Program-made: the position numbers and the translations under genes
The notes under the pieces: model-generated
What the model saw: only the letters and a program-made list of their open reading frames with translations
Told to the model about the DNA's origin: nothing
Database searches by the model: none
In this document: positions 23,939-31,950 of the stretch, piece after piece
Layout of the letters: every line of letters begins with the position of its first letter
Numbering within the stretch: the stretch's first letter is position 1
From: Oscillospiraceae bacterium
GTDB lineage: Bacteria > Bacillota > Clostridia > Oscillospirales > CAG-272
Reading direction: 5' to 3'
Length of the DNA stretch: 32,998 nt
NCBI GenBank assembly: GCA_015064695.1
Contig: SVRS01000003.1
Coordinates: 79,025 to 112,022, forward strand

Positions 23939-23961
23939 GCGCACTACGAAGGGTAGTGCGC
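23939..23961. terminator. Hairpin between the regulator remnant and recQ
   Basis: A perfect 9-bp stem GCGCACTAC / GTAGTGCGC with a 5-nt loop is present. On the plus strand it is followed by TTATATTAT; on the minus strand by a T-rich stretch that includes TTTTT ten nt later. It could end recQ transcripts (58 nt after its stop) and those of the remnant. Confidence 0.6.
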
Positions 23962-24019
23962 TTATATTATAGCACAAAGAAATATGATTGTCAATAGGGC
24001 TGCATAAAACTTAACAGTA

Positions 24020-25933
24020 TTAAGATTTGTCTTCCCTTTGGTTCAGATGGGAGGCGATACAGCTCAGAAACACCTCGCCGTAGCGGTCCAGCTTGGCTTG
24101 TCCCACGCCCGAAACCTCCAGAAATTCCTCGGGGGTACGAGGGAGCTTTACGCACATATCCTCCAGTGTGGCATTGGAGAAGATATAGAAGGAGGGGATA
24201 TTCTGCGCCGCGGCCAGCTCCCGTCGAAGGTCCGCGAGGGCCTTATAGAGGGCGGGGTCGGCGGAGCCTGCAGCGGAGGTACTCCGGCGAACACGGGAGG
24301 CGGCATCATTGGCATTGTGCCGCTCCTTTTTGGCGGGTCCGGACTCGACCTCCATATCGGCAGGGTAGCGCATGGTAACGGGGATGCGCTTATACAGGAT
24401 GTCCCCCGAGGTCTCGGTAAGGGTAAGAATAGGATACTCACCTTCGGTCATGCGTATATAGCCTTGTCCAATAAGGGATTTTATGATCTGCTTGATGTAG
24501 GGAGTGCTGTACTTTTTCATCAAACCGAAGGTGGTCTGCTTATCCAACCCCTTCTCTGAAATTCTCTCACTACGAGAGCCGCGAAGAATCTGTCCGATGA
24601 GGACTATTCCCAGACGCTGGCCCGTGCGAGCAATGCAGGACAGCACCATTTGTGCCTCCACCGTAATATCGGCAGAGGCCAGGCCACCCGTACAGTTGGA
24701 GCAGTTTCCGCACCCACAGCCACCGTCTTCTCCCCCATAGGAGGTCGGAAGCGCCTCCCCGAAATACTGCAGGATGTTGGCACGCAAGCACTCACTTGTG
24801 GTTGCGTAAATCTCCATGCGGCGCAAACGCTCCAAATCACGCGCCCGTACGACGGAGGCCTCCTCTGCCGACAAATCGGGATTCTGCTCGCTGTTCTCGA
24901 TCATATAGCGTGCGGTCTGGACATCGCCCGGAGTAAAGAGCATTAGACACTCGGCGGCGGTTCCGTCTCGACCTGCACGTCCCGCCTCTTGATAGTAGGC
25001 CTCCATGCTTTTGGGCATATTGTAATGAACGACAAAAGAAACGTTGGATTTATCGATTCCCATACCGAATGCATTGGTCGCAACCATAACGTTTTTTCGG
25101 TCGTAAAGAAAATCCTCTTGATTCTGTCGGCGGTCGGAATCCTCCATGCCGGCATGATAGGCTGTCGCAGAGATCCCCGCGCGACACAATTCATCGCAAA
25201 CCTCCTCCACCCCGGCCCGGGTAGAGCAGTATACGATTCCGCTCTGTCCTTCCCGCTCCCGGAGGAATTCCATCAGCACCTCGCACTTTTCCCTCGGGCG
25301 GGCGCGCTTGATCCCAAACCAGAGATTCGGACGATCAAAGCCCGTGGTCAAGGAATAGGGGGTTCGCAATTCCAAAAGGCGTATGATATCCTCACGAACG
25401 TGATCCGTGGCCGTGGCAGTAAAGGCTCCTACGGTCGGACGCATAGGCAATTGGCGAATGAAACGGGCAATATGGAGATATCCCGGCCGAAAATCCTGCC
25501 CCCATTGTGACACGCAATGGGCCTCATCCACAGCCAACAAAGGAATCGTCAACCGACGGCAGATCTCGACGAAGGAAGGAACATCCAATCGCTCCGGCGC
25601 AACGTAGACCAGCTTATACGCACCCTGTGCCATACGCTCGCACACACGGTCATACTGGGAGGGAGTAAGGGAGCTGTTGATATAGGCTGCAGAAATACCT
25701 GCTTGCGTCAGGGTATGAACCTGATCCTTCATAAGAGAGATCAGCGGAGAAATCACCAACGTAACTCCCTCTGTCAGCAGGGCGGGGATCTGATAACAGG
25801 CGGACTTTCCCGCCCCCGTAGGCATAATCGCCATAACATCTCTTCCCGCCAGCAAATGATCTATGATCGATTCCTGGCCCGGGCGAAAGGTATCGTGACC
25901 AAAATAGGTCTTGAGGATGCGTAGTTTGTTCAT
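24020..25933 (-). CDS. recQ: ATP-dependent DNA helicase RecQ
   Basis: RecQ unwinds DNA 3' to 5' in recombination and replication-fork repair. At 637 residues all domains are present. The helicase core has Walker A PTGAGKSACYQ near residue 38, DEAHCVSQWGQDFRP near 138, and motif VI QEAGRAGRDG near 325. An RQC zinc knuckle is visible as CGCGNCSNC. A C-terminal HRDC domain (about 555-630) contains FYIFSNATLEDM and LEVSGVGQAKLDRYG. GGAG lies 6 nt before the ATG. It is 33 nt downstream of deoB, so deoB and recQ probably share the deoB promoter. Confidence 0.96.
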   Translation of the reverse strand: MNKLRILKTYFGHDTFRPGQESIIDHLLAGRDVMAIMPTGAGKSACYQIPALLTEGVTLVISPLISLMKDQVHTLTQAGISAAYINSSLTPSQYDRVCERMAQGAYKLVYVAPERLDVPSFVEICRRLTIPLLAVDEAHCVSQWGQDFRPGYLHIARFIRQLPMRPTVGAFTATATDHVREDIIRLLELRTPYSLTTGFDRPNLWFGIKRARPREKCEVLMEFLREREGQSGIVYCSTRAGVEEVCDELCRAGISATAYHAGMEDSDRRQNQEDFLYDRKNVMVATNAFGMGIDKSNVSFVVHYNMPKSMEAYYQEAGRAGRDGTAAECLMLFTPGDVQTARYMIENSEQNPDLSAEEASVVRARDLERLRRMEIYATTSECLRANILQYFGEALPTSYGGEDGGCGCGNCSNCTGGLASADITVEAQMVLSCIARTGQRLGIVLIGQILRGSRSERISEKGLDKQTTFGLMKKYSTPYIKQIIKSLIGQGYIRMTEGEYPILTLTETSGDILYKRIPVTMRYPADMEVESGPAKKERHNANDAASRVRRSTSAAGSADPALYKALADLRRELAAAQNIPSFYIFSNATLEDMCVKLPRTPEEFLEVSGVGQAKLDRYGEVFLSCIASHLNQREDKS

Positions 25934-25966
25934 AGTGTCTCCGTTCCGTTTTCTTGCGTGAAGTCT

Positions 25967-27145
25967 TTATGTGGCCAGCATACTCTCACCCGCAAGCCCA
26001 TAACCGTCTACATCCAAAAAATCCAGCACCGTGGCGGAAATATCACCAAAGGTAGCACGAGTCCCGAGATTCCCGGGCTTCACGCTCGCGCCGTACAAAA
26101 GGCATGGCGTATACTCACGGGAATGGTCCGTAGAGAGAGTGGAAGGGTCACAGCCGTGGTCGGCGGTGATGATCAGCAGGTCGTTCTCCCGCAAAACGGG
26201 CAGAAAATCCGCCAGCCAACAGTCAAATTCCGATGCGGCGACAGCATAGCCCTCCACGTCGTTACGATGCCCGTAAAGCATATCAAAATCCACCAGGTTG
26301 GTGAAGCAAATGCCGTGAAAATCACGTTCGGCCATCTCGGACGTCACCCTCATTCCATCGGCGTTGCTCGCTGTTCGTATGGCCTCGGTAATGCCCTTCC
26401 CCGCGAAAATATCCGATATTTTTCCCACAGCGACGGAATCCATGCCGGCGTTTTTGATAGCATCCAACATGGTATCCGCCGGAGGCTCTATGGAGTAATC
26501 GTGGCGGCGAGAGGTCCGCTTGAAGGGGTATACACCTTCAAAGGGACGTGCAATGACACGGCCGACAGCGTGCTTTCCTCCCCACTCGTTGGTCAGCATT
26601 TCGCGGGCGATCTCGCATATGCGGTACAGCTCCGTTACCGGAACAAGCGACTCGTGGGCAGCAATCTGAAAAACGCTATCGGCTGAGGTGTAGACGATCA
26701 GCTTTCCCGTAGAAAGATGCTCCTCTCCATAATCGCGGATGACGTCGGTGCCCGAGTAAGTTTGATTGCACAGAACCCCGTAGCCGGTACGACGAGTAAA
26801 CTCATCCAAAACCTCCTGCGGAAATCCGTGGGGATACGTGGGCAACGGATCAGTTGAAATAAGTCCCGCGATCTCCCAATGCCCGATGGTGGTATCCTTA
26901 CCGCCCGAAGCCTCGGTCATACGGGCATAGGCGGCAAAGGGAGCCTCCTTGCCTACAGGCACCAAGGGATCGCTGACCCCATCAATATGAATAAGTCCCA
27001 ATTTTTCCAACGTGGGGCAGTGGAAGGCAGGATGGTTGCGAATCGCGGCAAGGGTATTGCTTCCCTCGTCCCCCCACGCATGGGCATCGGGCATCGCTCC
27101 GATGCCAAAGCTATCCAAAACCATCAGAAACACACGTTTATGCAT
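25967..27145 (-). CDS. deoB: Phosphopentomutase
   Basis: DeoB interconverts ribose-1-phosphate or deoxyribose-1-phosphate with the 5-phosphates in nucleoside salvage. The 392-residue protein belongs to the alkaline-phosphatase superfamily. Metal ligands are visible: LDSFGIGAMPDA at the N-terminus (Asp), FTNLVDFDMLYGHRND, and ITADHGCDPSTLSTDHSRE (Asp/His pairs) near the C-terminus. The central KDTTIGHWE contains the catalytic Thr region. The start is the ATG at 27145 with AAAGGAG 8 nt upstream; a TTG 21 nt upstream is rejected. The promoter is fully consensus. No other nucleoside-salvage gene is adjacent; recQ follows. Confidence 0.96.
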   Translation of the reverse strand: MHKRVFLMVLDSFGIGAMPDAHAWGDEGSNTLAAIRNHPAFHCPTLEKLGLIHIDGVSDPLVPVGKEAPFAAYARMTEASGGKDTTIGHWEIAGLISTDPLPTYPHGFPQEVLDEFTRRTGYGVLCNQTYSGTDVIRDYGEEHLSTGKLIVYTSADSVFQIAAHESLVPVTELYRICEIAREMLTNEWGGKHAVGRVIARPFEGVYPFKRTSRRHDYSIEPPADTMLDAIKNAGMDSVAVGKISDIFAGKGITEAIRTASNADGMRVTSEMAERDFHGICFTNLVDFDMLYGHRNDVEGYAVAASEFDCWLADFLPVLRENDLLIITADHGCDPSTLSTDHSREYTPCLLYGASVKPGNLGTRATFGDISATVLDFLDVDGYGLAGESMLAT

Positions 27146-27189
27146 GATGAATCTCCTTTCAAACAAATCACCGTCGGGATTCTATATTC

Positions 27190-27218
27190 ATTATACCCCA
27201 TACCTGCGTATTTGTCAA
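27190..27218 (-). promoter_or_regulatory. Consensus promoter of deoB-recQ
   Basis: On the minus strand, TTGACA (27213-27218), a 17-bp spacer and TATAAT (27190-27195) form a perfect sigma-A promoter, leaving a leader of about 38 nt. Confidence 0.9.
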
Positions 27219-27272
27219 GAAAATCTTCTTTTCAAGGAATCTCCAAATGCATATGCCACGTGTATTCACCAT

Positions 27273-27317
27273 AAAAAAGGTCCGTCACTCATGCTTTCAG
27301 CATGAGTGACGGACCTT
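27273..27317 (-). terminator. Strong terminator of the lipoprotein gene
   Basis: A perfect 18-bp inverted repeat (27277-27294 with 27300-27317, 5-nt loop) is followed on the minus strand by six T. It starts 8 nt after the lipoprotein stop codon. Confidence 0.94.
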
Positions 27318-27325
27318 GGTTCCAA

Positions 27326-28780
27326 TTACATGGCCGCTCCGCCCTCCACCAGGTCGGTAAAGGTTAGGGACATATCCACCGTAGATTGTACGGTGACCTC
27401 CCCGATCTTAAATTCCGTGTAGACGTGGTACACATAGGACATCAGCTTTCCGTCCTGTACGGTTACGTCGATGTAACCGGTGACCTTATCCATGGCCGTG
27501 CCGTACGTCTCTATGAATTCCTCCTCCATATCTCCCAGAGCGGCAGCTCCCAATGCAAAGCGATAGCTACCCTTCTCCTCGTTCAGCACTGTATAGCCTG
27601 CGATATCCACCGTGCTGATCCCCTCGGGATCCATGAACTGCTGCACCACCATCTGCGCCTCTGAATCGCCCATGGGTGCCTCGCTCGACTGCAGGATATT
27701 GCCCGTAGAGGGGTCCTTGACGTTGACCTTGCAGGAACCACCCTTGTAGCTGTACTCGTAACGGCCTCCCTCCGAATCATACTCCAAGGTAAATTCAAAT
27801 CCGTCCACGTTCTTATAGGTTACCTTTTGGACGGTACTGGTATTTTGATCCGAACCGTTGCTTTGCTTCACGACCGAGTCCGTCCGCATGGTAAAGCTAC
27901 CGAACTCTGCGGTCTTCCGCGCGCGCAGAGCACGCTCAAAGCGATCGATCACCCGGATATCCTCCACCTCGGTAAAATCCGAAATGTCATAAGGTTCGGC
28001 CAAAACCGTTTTATTCCACCCGGTATACTTCGTCTTTATGGAAATTTCGGGGACTCTGGAATCCGCATCGGGATTCTTCTCAAAAATATACTCGATATCC
28101 ATAGTAGAAATGAAGAAATCCTCGTCGGCCTTAACGGTCAGACGCACATCAACCAATGAATGCTCGGCCATCACCGTATGCTCCACGCCATCGATCATCT
28201 TCAAAAAGGGCTTCATTCCCTCTTCCGTAAAATTCTCATAGGTCGCCGTCCAGGTCTTATCCGCGTTCTGCATACAGGTCATGGTCTCGGAGATTCCCTT
28301 GCCCGCCTCGATCTCTACGGAAGACTCGTTCCTTTCACCCAGGAATTCCATATACCCGTTGGAATCAATGGGGGACTTCAACTTGGACTCGTGGTCATCT
28401 TCCTTTTGATAGAGGAACATCATTCCGTCCAGGTAACCCTGAGCCTCACGCAAAACAACGCGATTGCCGCCCGTCCAAATGGTAGTCTTCGATTCGTCCA
28501 AATAAGTAAGCCCATCCTTACCGTCGATAACGGTCAGGGTAGATTCGGTCACCTGCTCGTAGGTAACCGAGGTAATGTCCATCTTCATGGACATGGTCTG
28601 CTCCATCGTAAAGGATTCCACCGAGTCGGCGACTTGATTGATCAGCTCGTAAAAATAGGAGGCTCTGTCTTGCTCATTCATACGGTTGAGCTTTCTGGTT
28701 TCCGAGCAGGAGGTCATAGGAAGCAACAAAACCGACAGGATCATAGCCGCCACAATGGCATATATGATTCTTTTTTTCAT
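27326..28780 (-). CDS. Large secreted lipoprotein of unknown function
   Basis: The start is set at 28780, with AAAGGAG 8 nt upstream; an ATG 18 nt further up overlaps that site. The 484-residue product has a lipoprotein signal: MKKR, a hydrophobic stretch, then LPMTSC with probable lipidated Cys25. The mature part is rich in beta-strand-like alternating sequence and appears to contain two similar halves, each with a YELINQ- or FERALRA-like helix followed by strands with Thr/Glu repeats. This resembles LolA/LppX-like lipid- or peptide-binding folds, but only loosely. I recognise no family with certainty. It is monocistronic and divergent from the metallo-hydrolase operon. Confidence 0.78.
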   Translation of the reverse strand: MKKRIIYAIVAAMILSVLLLPMTSCSETRKLNRMNEQDRASYFYELINQVADSVESFTMEQTMSMKMDITSVTYEQVTESTLTVIDGKDGLTYLDESKTTIWTGGNRVVLREAQGYLDGMMFLYQKEDDHESKLKSPIDSNGYMEFLGERNESSVEIEAGKGISETMTCMQNADKTWTATYENFTEEGMKPFLKMIDGVEHTVMAEHSLVDVRLTVKADEDFFISTMDIEYIFEKNPDADSRVPEISIKTKYTGWNKTVLAEPYDISDFTEVEDIRVIDRFERALRARKTAEFGSFTMRTDSVVKQSNGSDQNTSTVQKVTYKNVDGFEFTLEYDSEGGRYEYSYKGGSCKVNVKDPSTGNILQSSEAPMGDSEAQMVVQQFMDPEGISTVDIAGYTVLNEEKGSYRFALGAAALGDMEEEFIETYGTAMDKVTGYIDVTVQDGKLMSYVYHVYTEFKIGEVTVQSTVDMSLTFTDLVEGGAAM

Positions 28781-28948
28781 GCTTGATTCTCCTTTCATAT
28801 GTATCCGATTTTTTTCGTTCCCCCGACATATACTTCTCTTTCAAAGGAAACACAGCCATATTATACACCTTCAATGTAACCGTTCTATGTACTACCTGTA
28901 AATATATTTAAATATATTGCACAATATCATAATATTCAGGTAAAGTCG
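28781..28948. other. Divergent intergenic region, lipoprotein side
   Basis: A TATAAT reads leftward at 28860-28865, a plausible -10 for the lipoprotein gene with a poor -35 match. The rest is AT-rich, with TATTTAAATATA-type runs at about 28900-28920. No small gene or riboswitch-like structure is apparent. Confidence 0.45.
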
Positions 28949-28977
28949 TTGACAAACCACACAATACGGAGTATAAT
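28949..28977 (+). promoter_or_regulatory. Consensus promoter of the metallo-hydrolase operon
   Basis: TTGACA (28949-28954), a 17-bp spacer and TATAAT (28972-28977) match the sigma-A consensus exactly. The first gene starts 29 nt further on, with an ACGGAGG ribosome-binding site. Confidence 0.9.
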
Positions 28978-29006
28978 GATATATATTATTATGACGGAGG
29001 CATTTT

Positions 29007-29834
29007 ATGGCAACGCTTCATTTTCTGAGGTCCACCACGGATACCATCAATACGTCCTTCATTTTGGAAAGCAACGGCACACTGCTCGTGGTAGACGGCG
29101 GATACGTAACTGAGACACCCTACGTTTACGAATATTTGAAGAAGCTTGGCGGGCACGTCACCGCCTGGTTCCTCACCCATTTTCATGACGACCACTACGG
29201 TTGCCTGTTCACCATGCTGAACGAACACCCCGACATCCGGGTAGACAAGCTCTTCTACACCTTTCCCTCAGACGGGTTCCTCACAGGCAGTGAGGCCAAG
29301 CAGACCGCACTGCTGACCGAAACCTGGCTCCGCATCGTACGGGATACCGTTGACCATTTCCGCATTCCCGTTGTGGAGCCTGTGGTCGGGGACGTCTTTG
29401 AGTTCGACGGCGGAAAGGCGGTGGTTCGCATCCTGCGCACCTACGACGAAAGTCTGCCTACCATCAATAATTCCACCACGGTCCTCCGCTTTGAGGCCGA
29501 CGGCAAGAGTATCCTGTTTTTGGGTGATTTGGGCTATGAGGGCGGTCAGCAGCTCCTTGAAACGGTGGACCATTCCCTTATCAAGGCCGACTACTGCCAA
29601 ATGGCCCACCACGGCCAGGGCGGCGTAGGTCAAGAGGTCTACGAGGTGGTCCGCCCCGACTACTGCCTGTGGCCCACTCCCTCCTGGCTGTGGGACAATA
29701 TGGGTCCCGGCGGACAGGACACGGGTCCTTTCCAGACCCTCATTACCCGCGGCTGGATCAGTTCCCTGCACTGCGTCAAACGACACTATCTGATGACCGA
29801 AGGGACGCACGTCATTGATTTGGCGGAAAACTGA
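29007..29834 (+). CDS. Metallo-beta-lactamase-fold hydrolase, copy 1
   Basis: The 275-residue protein has the MBL metal-binding motif THFHDDH (HxHxDH) near residue 58. Later ligands are a LGDLG Asp near 172 and AHHGQGG near 198. This layout, with TINNSTTVLRFE and SILFLGDLG, is that of ComEC/Rec2-type or other small-molecule MBL hydrolases. There is no signal peptide or DNA-binding domain, so it is probably cytosolic. Substrate unknown. It is closely similar to the next gene and clearly a tandem duplicate. It is first in a three-gene operon with an alpha/beta hydrolase. Confidence 0.88.
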   Translation: MATLHFLRSTTDTINTSFILESNGTLLVVDGGYVTETPYVYEYLKKLGGHVTAWFLTHFHDDHYGCLFTMLNEHPDIRVDKLFYTFPSDGFLTGSEAKQTALLTETWLRIVRDTVDHFRIPVVEPVVGDVFEFDGGKAVVRILRTYDESLPTINNSTTVLRFEADGKSILFLGDLGYEGGQQLLETVDHSLIKADYCQMAHHGQGGVGQEVYEVVRPDYCLWPTPSWLWDNMGPGGQDTGPFQTLITRGWISSLHCVKRHYLMTEGTHVIDLAEN

Positions 29835-29863
29835 GTAAAAATACAAGATAGGATGATTTTTTT

Positions 29864-30682
29864 ATGACGAAATTACATTTTTTGAAATCCATGTCGGATA
29901 CCATCAATACCTCTCTGATTTTTGAAAGCAAGACATCTTTGGTGGTATTTGACGGCGGGTACACCTGCGAGACCGAGTATCTCCACGAATACCTCCTGGG
30001 TCTGGGCGGTCATGTGGATGCCTGGTTTCTCACCCACGCCCATAATGATCACGTCAACGCCCTCTACGATATGCTGGACAAGTACGACGACATTCAGGTA
30101 GACAAGGTCTGCTACAACTTTCCCACCGACGAGTGGCTGAAAGCCTACGACCGCGGCGGCGAGGGCATTGAAATGGCCCTCAATCTCCGCCGTGCCTTAA
30201 CCGAGAATCACATCCCCGTAGATACGGTTCAGGTGGGTGACGTTTACGAGTTCGACGGATTTACCGTCCGCGTCCTGCGGGTCCCCGACGAGGCCATTAC
30301 CGCCAATCCCATCAACAATTCCTCGGTCGTCTACCGCGCGGAGGCCGACGGCAAGAGCATCATCATCCTGGGCGACCTGGGTGTGGAGGGCGGCCGTCAG
30401 CTCCTTTCTACGGTGGATCCTGCCCTCATCAAGGCCGACTACTGCCAGATGGCCCACCACGGCCAGAACGGCGTGGAGCGGGAGGTCTACGAGGCCATCC
30501 GTCCCGATTACTGCCTGTGGGCCACTCCCTCCTGGCTGTGGAACAATATGGGCGACGGCGGGTACGATACGGGTATCTTCAACACCGTTGTCACCCGCGG
30601 CTGGATCAGCAGTATGCACTGCGTCAAGCGGCATTACCTCATGACCGACGGCACCCAGATCATCAACCTCGGAGGAGAGTGA
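29864..30682 (+). CDS. Metallo-beta-lactamase-fold hydrolase, copy 2
   Basis: A 272-residue tandem paralogue of the preceding gene. Long stretches are near identical, for example LIKADYCQMAHHGQ, PDYCLW followed by TPSWLW, and TRGWISS with HCVKRHYLMT. The zinc motif is THAHNDH, and LGDLG and AHHGQNG supply further ligands. It differs mainly in the central region (about residues 88-125), where substrate binding may occur, so the two copies may have split specificities or form a heterodimer. The gap between the copies is only 29 nt. Its stop lies 1 nt before the start of the alpha/beta hydrolase. Confidence 0.88.
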   Translation: MTKLHFLKSMSDTINTSLIFESKTSLVVFDGGYTCETEYLHEYLLGLGGHVDAWFLTHAHNDHVNALYDMLDKYDDIQVDKVCYNFPTDEWLKAYDRGGEGIEMALNLRRALTENHIPVDTVQVGDVYEFDGFTVRVLRVPDEAITANPINNSSVVYRAEADGKSIIILGDLGVEGGRQLLSTVDPALIKADYCQMAHHGQNGVEREVYEAIRPDYCLWATPSWLWNNMGDGGYDTGIFNTVVTRGWISSMHCVKRHYLMTDGTQIINLGGE

Positions 30683-30683
30683 T

Positions 30684-31655
30684 ATGATCTTCCTTTGGAT
30701 CGGCTTGGGGCTGGTTGGATTCCTCCTGCTGGCCATCGGAATCGCGGCCTGCGTTTGCTATCGAAGAATGCTCTACTCTCCTCCCCGTCGAATGCCCGGC
30801 GAGGGAGAATACGACATACCCTCCGGGGACATTTACGAGGTCTTCCGCGAGGATATGATCGCGTGGACCAAAATGATCCGCGCGTATCCCTACAAGGAAT
30901 ATGCCATTCAGTCCTTCGACGGTCTGACCCTGCGGGGGAAATTCTTTGAGTACAAGCCCGGCGCGCCCATTGAGCTGATGTTCCACGGCTACAAGGGCAA
31001 CGCCGAGCGGGACCTCAACGGCGGTGTGGAGCGTTGCTTTAAGCTGGGACACAGCGCCCTGCTCATCGACCATCGGGCCAGCGGTTTTTCGGACGGGCAT
31101 ACCATCACCTTCGGCATCCTGGAGGTGCGGGACTGCTTCGATTGGATCGACTTTGCCGTCCGCGAGTTCGGAGAGGACGTACGGCTGATCCTCACAGGTA
31201 TATCCATGGGGGCGGCCACCGTCATGATGGCCGCCCAAGGGCGGAATCGCGACGGAGTCCTGCCGCCCCAGGTCAAGTACATCCTGGCGGATTGCGGCTA
31301 TACCTCCGCTCGGGAGATCATCTCCAAGGTCATGGGGGAGATGGGATTGCCTCCCAAGCTTCTCTACCCCTGCGCCCGCTTGGGCGGGTTCCTGTTCGGA
31401 CATTTTGATCTGGATGAAACCTCCCCCATGGAGGCGGTGGCGCGGGCCAAGGTGCCCATGGTATTCGCCCACGGCGACGCCGATGACTTCGTTCCCTACG
31501 ACATGAGCGTACGTCTCCACGGGGCCTGCGCATCCGCCCACAAGAAGCTCATCACCATCCCCGGTGCGGGGCATGGTCTGGCCTTCCCCCTCGGGCGGGA
31601 CGAGTACGTGAAGGAGCTGGCGGAGTTTAAGCGGGAGTGTGGGTTTGATTTTTGA
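30684..31655 (+). CDS. Membrane-anchored alpha/beta hydrolase
   Basis: A hydrophobic N-terminal helix (residues 2-27) anchors a 323-residue alpha/beta-hydrolase domain. The oxyanion segment is FHGYKGNAERD, the nucleophile elbow GISMG contains the catalytic Ser near residue 176, the Asp is in HGDADDFVP, and the His is in GAGHGLAF. The fold resembles the BAAT/YqkD-like group of bacterial serine hydrolases. A GGAGGAG site sits at the end of the preceding gene. Co-transcription with two MBL hydrolases suggests a joint degradative or detoxifying pathway, though the substrate cannot be told. Confidence 0.88.
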   Translation: MIFLWIGLGLVGFLLLAIGIAACVCYRRMLYSPPRRMPGEGEYDIPSGDIYEVFREDMIAWTKMIRAYPYKEYAIQSFDGLTLRGKFFEYKPGAPIELMFHGYKGNAERDLNGGVERCFKLGHSALLIDHRASGFSDGHTITFGILEVRDCFDWIDFAVREFGEDVRLILTGISMGAATVMMAAQGRNRDGVLPPQVKYILADCGYTSAREIISKVMGEMGLPPKLLYPCARLGGFLFGHFDLDETSPMEAVARAKVPMVFAHGDADDFVPYDMSVRLHGACASAHKKLITIPGAGHGLAFPLGRDEYVKELAEFKRECGFDF

Positions 31656-31687
31656 AGCACGCAATTTTTTCCAAACAAAGGCTCTCT

Positions 31688-31729
31688 TTGGCGTACCTGC
31701 GATAAAGCAGGTGCGCCAAGCTTTTCTTA
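31688..31729 (+). terminator. Terminator of the hydrolase operon
   Basis: A 13-bp stem (TTGGCGTACCTGC with GCAGGTGCGCCAA, one U-G pair, 6-nt loop) is followed by GCTTTTCTT. It starts 33 nt after the alpha/beta hydrolase stop and marks the boundary to the AT-rich end segment. Confidence 0.9.
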
Positions 31730-31757
31730 TAACAACTAATAGTTGACATATTAGATA

Positions 31758-31786
31758 TTGACTTATGGAAAATATTGTGCTATAAT
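31758..31786 (+). promoter_or_regulatory. Promoter of the leader peptide / tandem-GNAT unit
   Basis: TTGACT (31758-31763), a 17-bp spacer and TATAAT (31781-31786) are present. A second TTGACA lies 15 nt upstream, within a CAACTA-A-TAGTTG palindrome (31733-31745). The predicted start near 31793 leaves about 158 nt of regulatory leader. Confidence 0.85.
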
Positions 31787-31823
31787 AAAAGTACAAAATT
31801 GATACTTAAAGGAGGTGGACAAA

Positions 31824-31874
31824 ATGACAAACTTAACACTGATAAAATCAATTGCCGTTTTGTCCGCAAACTAA
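31824..31874 (+). CDS. Regulatory leader peptide (16 aa)
   Basis: A short reading frame MTNLTLIKSIAVLSAN ends with TAA. It has the strongest ribosome-binding site of the region (AAAGGAGGTG, 8 nt from the ATG) even though it codes for only 16 residues, which points to a regulatory leader. The SIAV core resembles the IAVV stretch of the ErmA leader peptide, known to stall ribosomes with macrolides, although it sits further from the N-terminus here. Two RNA pairings involve it. Positions 31815-31824 can pair with 31858-31867, and 31841-31851 is perfectly complementary to the core of the terminator downstream. Function as an attenuator is inferred; drug specificity is unknown. Confidence 0.75.
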   Translation: MTNLTLIKSIAVLSAN

Positions 31875-31897
31875 CTTATATTGTTACGTCTTGACTT

Positions 31898-31933
31898 AAT
31901 GCTCTTGATTTTATCGAGAGCATTTTATTTTTT
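31898..31933 (+). terminator. Attenuator terminator between leader peptide and GNAT gene
   Basis: An 11-bp stem (AATGCTCTTGA with TCGAGAGCATT, one U-G pair, loop TTTTA) is followed by TTATTTTTT. It stands after the leader peptide and before the acetyltransferase ribosome-binding site, so it would stop transcription ahead of the gene unless disrupted. Positions 31905-31915 of this hairpin are the perfect complement of 31841-31851 in the leader. Confidence 0.85.
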
Positions 31934-31950
31934 AAGAAAGAGGTAGCAAA

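Noticed and set aside
30663..31796. Minus-strand open frame of 377 codons
   Set aside because: It is antisense to the alpha/beta hydrolase and crosses both a terminator and a promoter.
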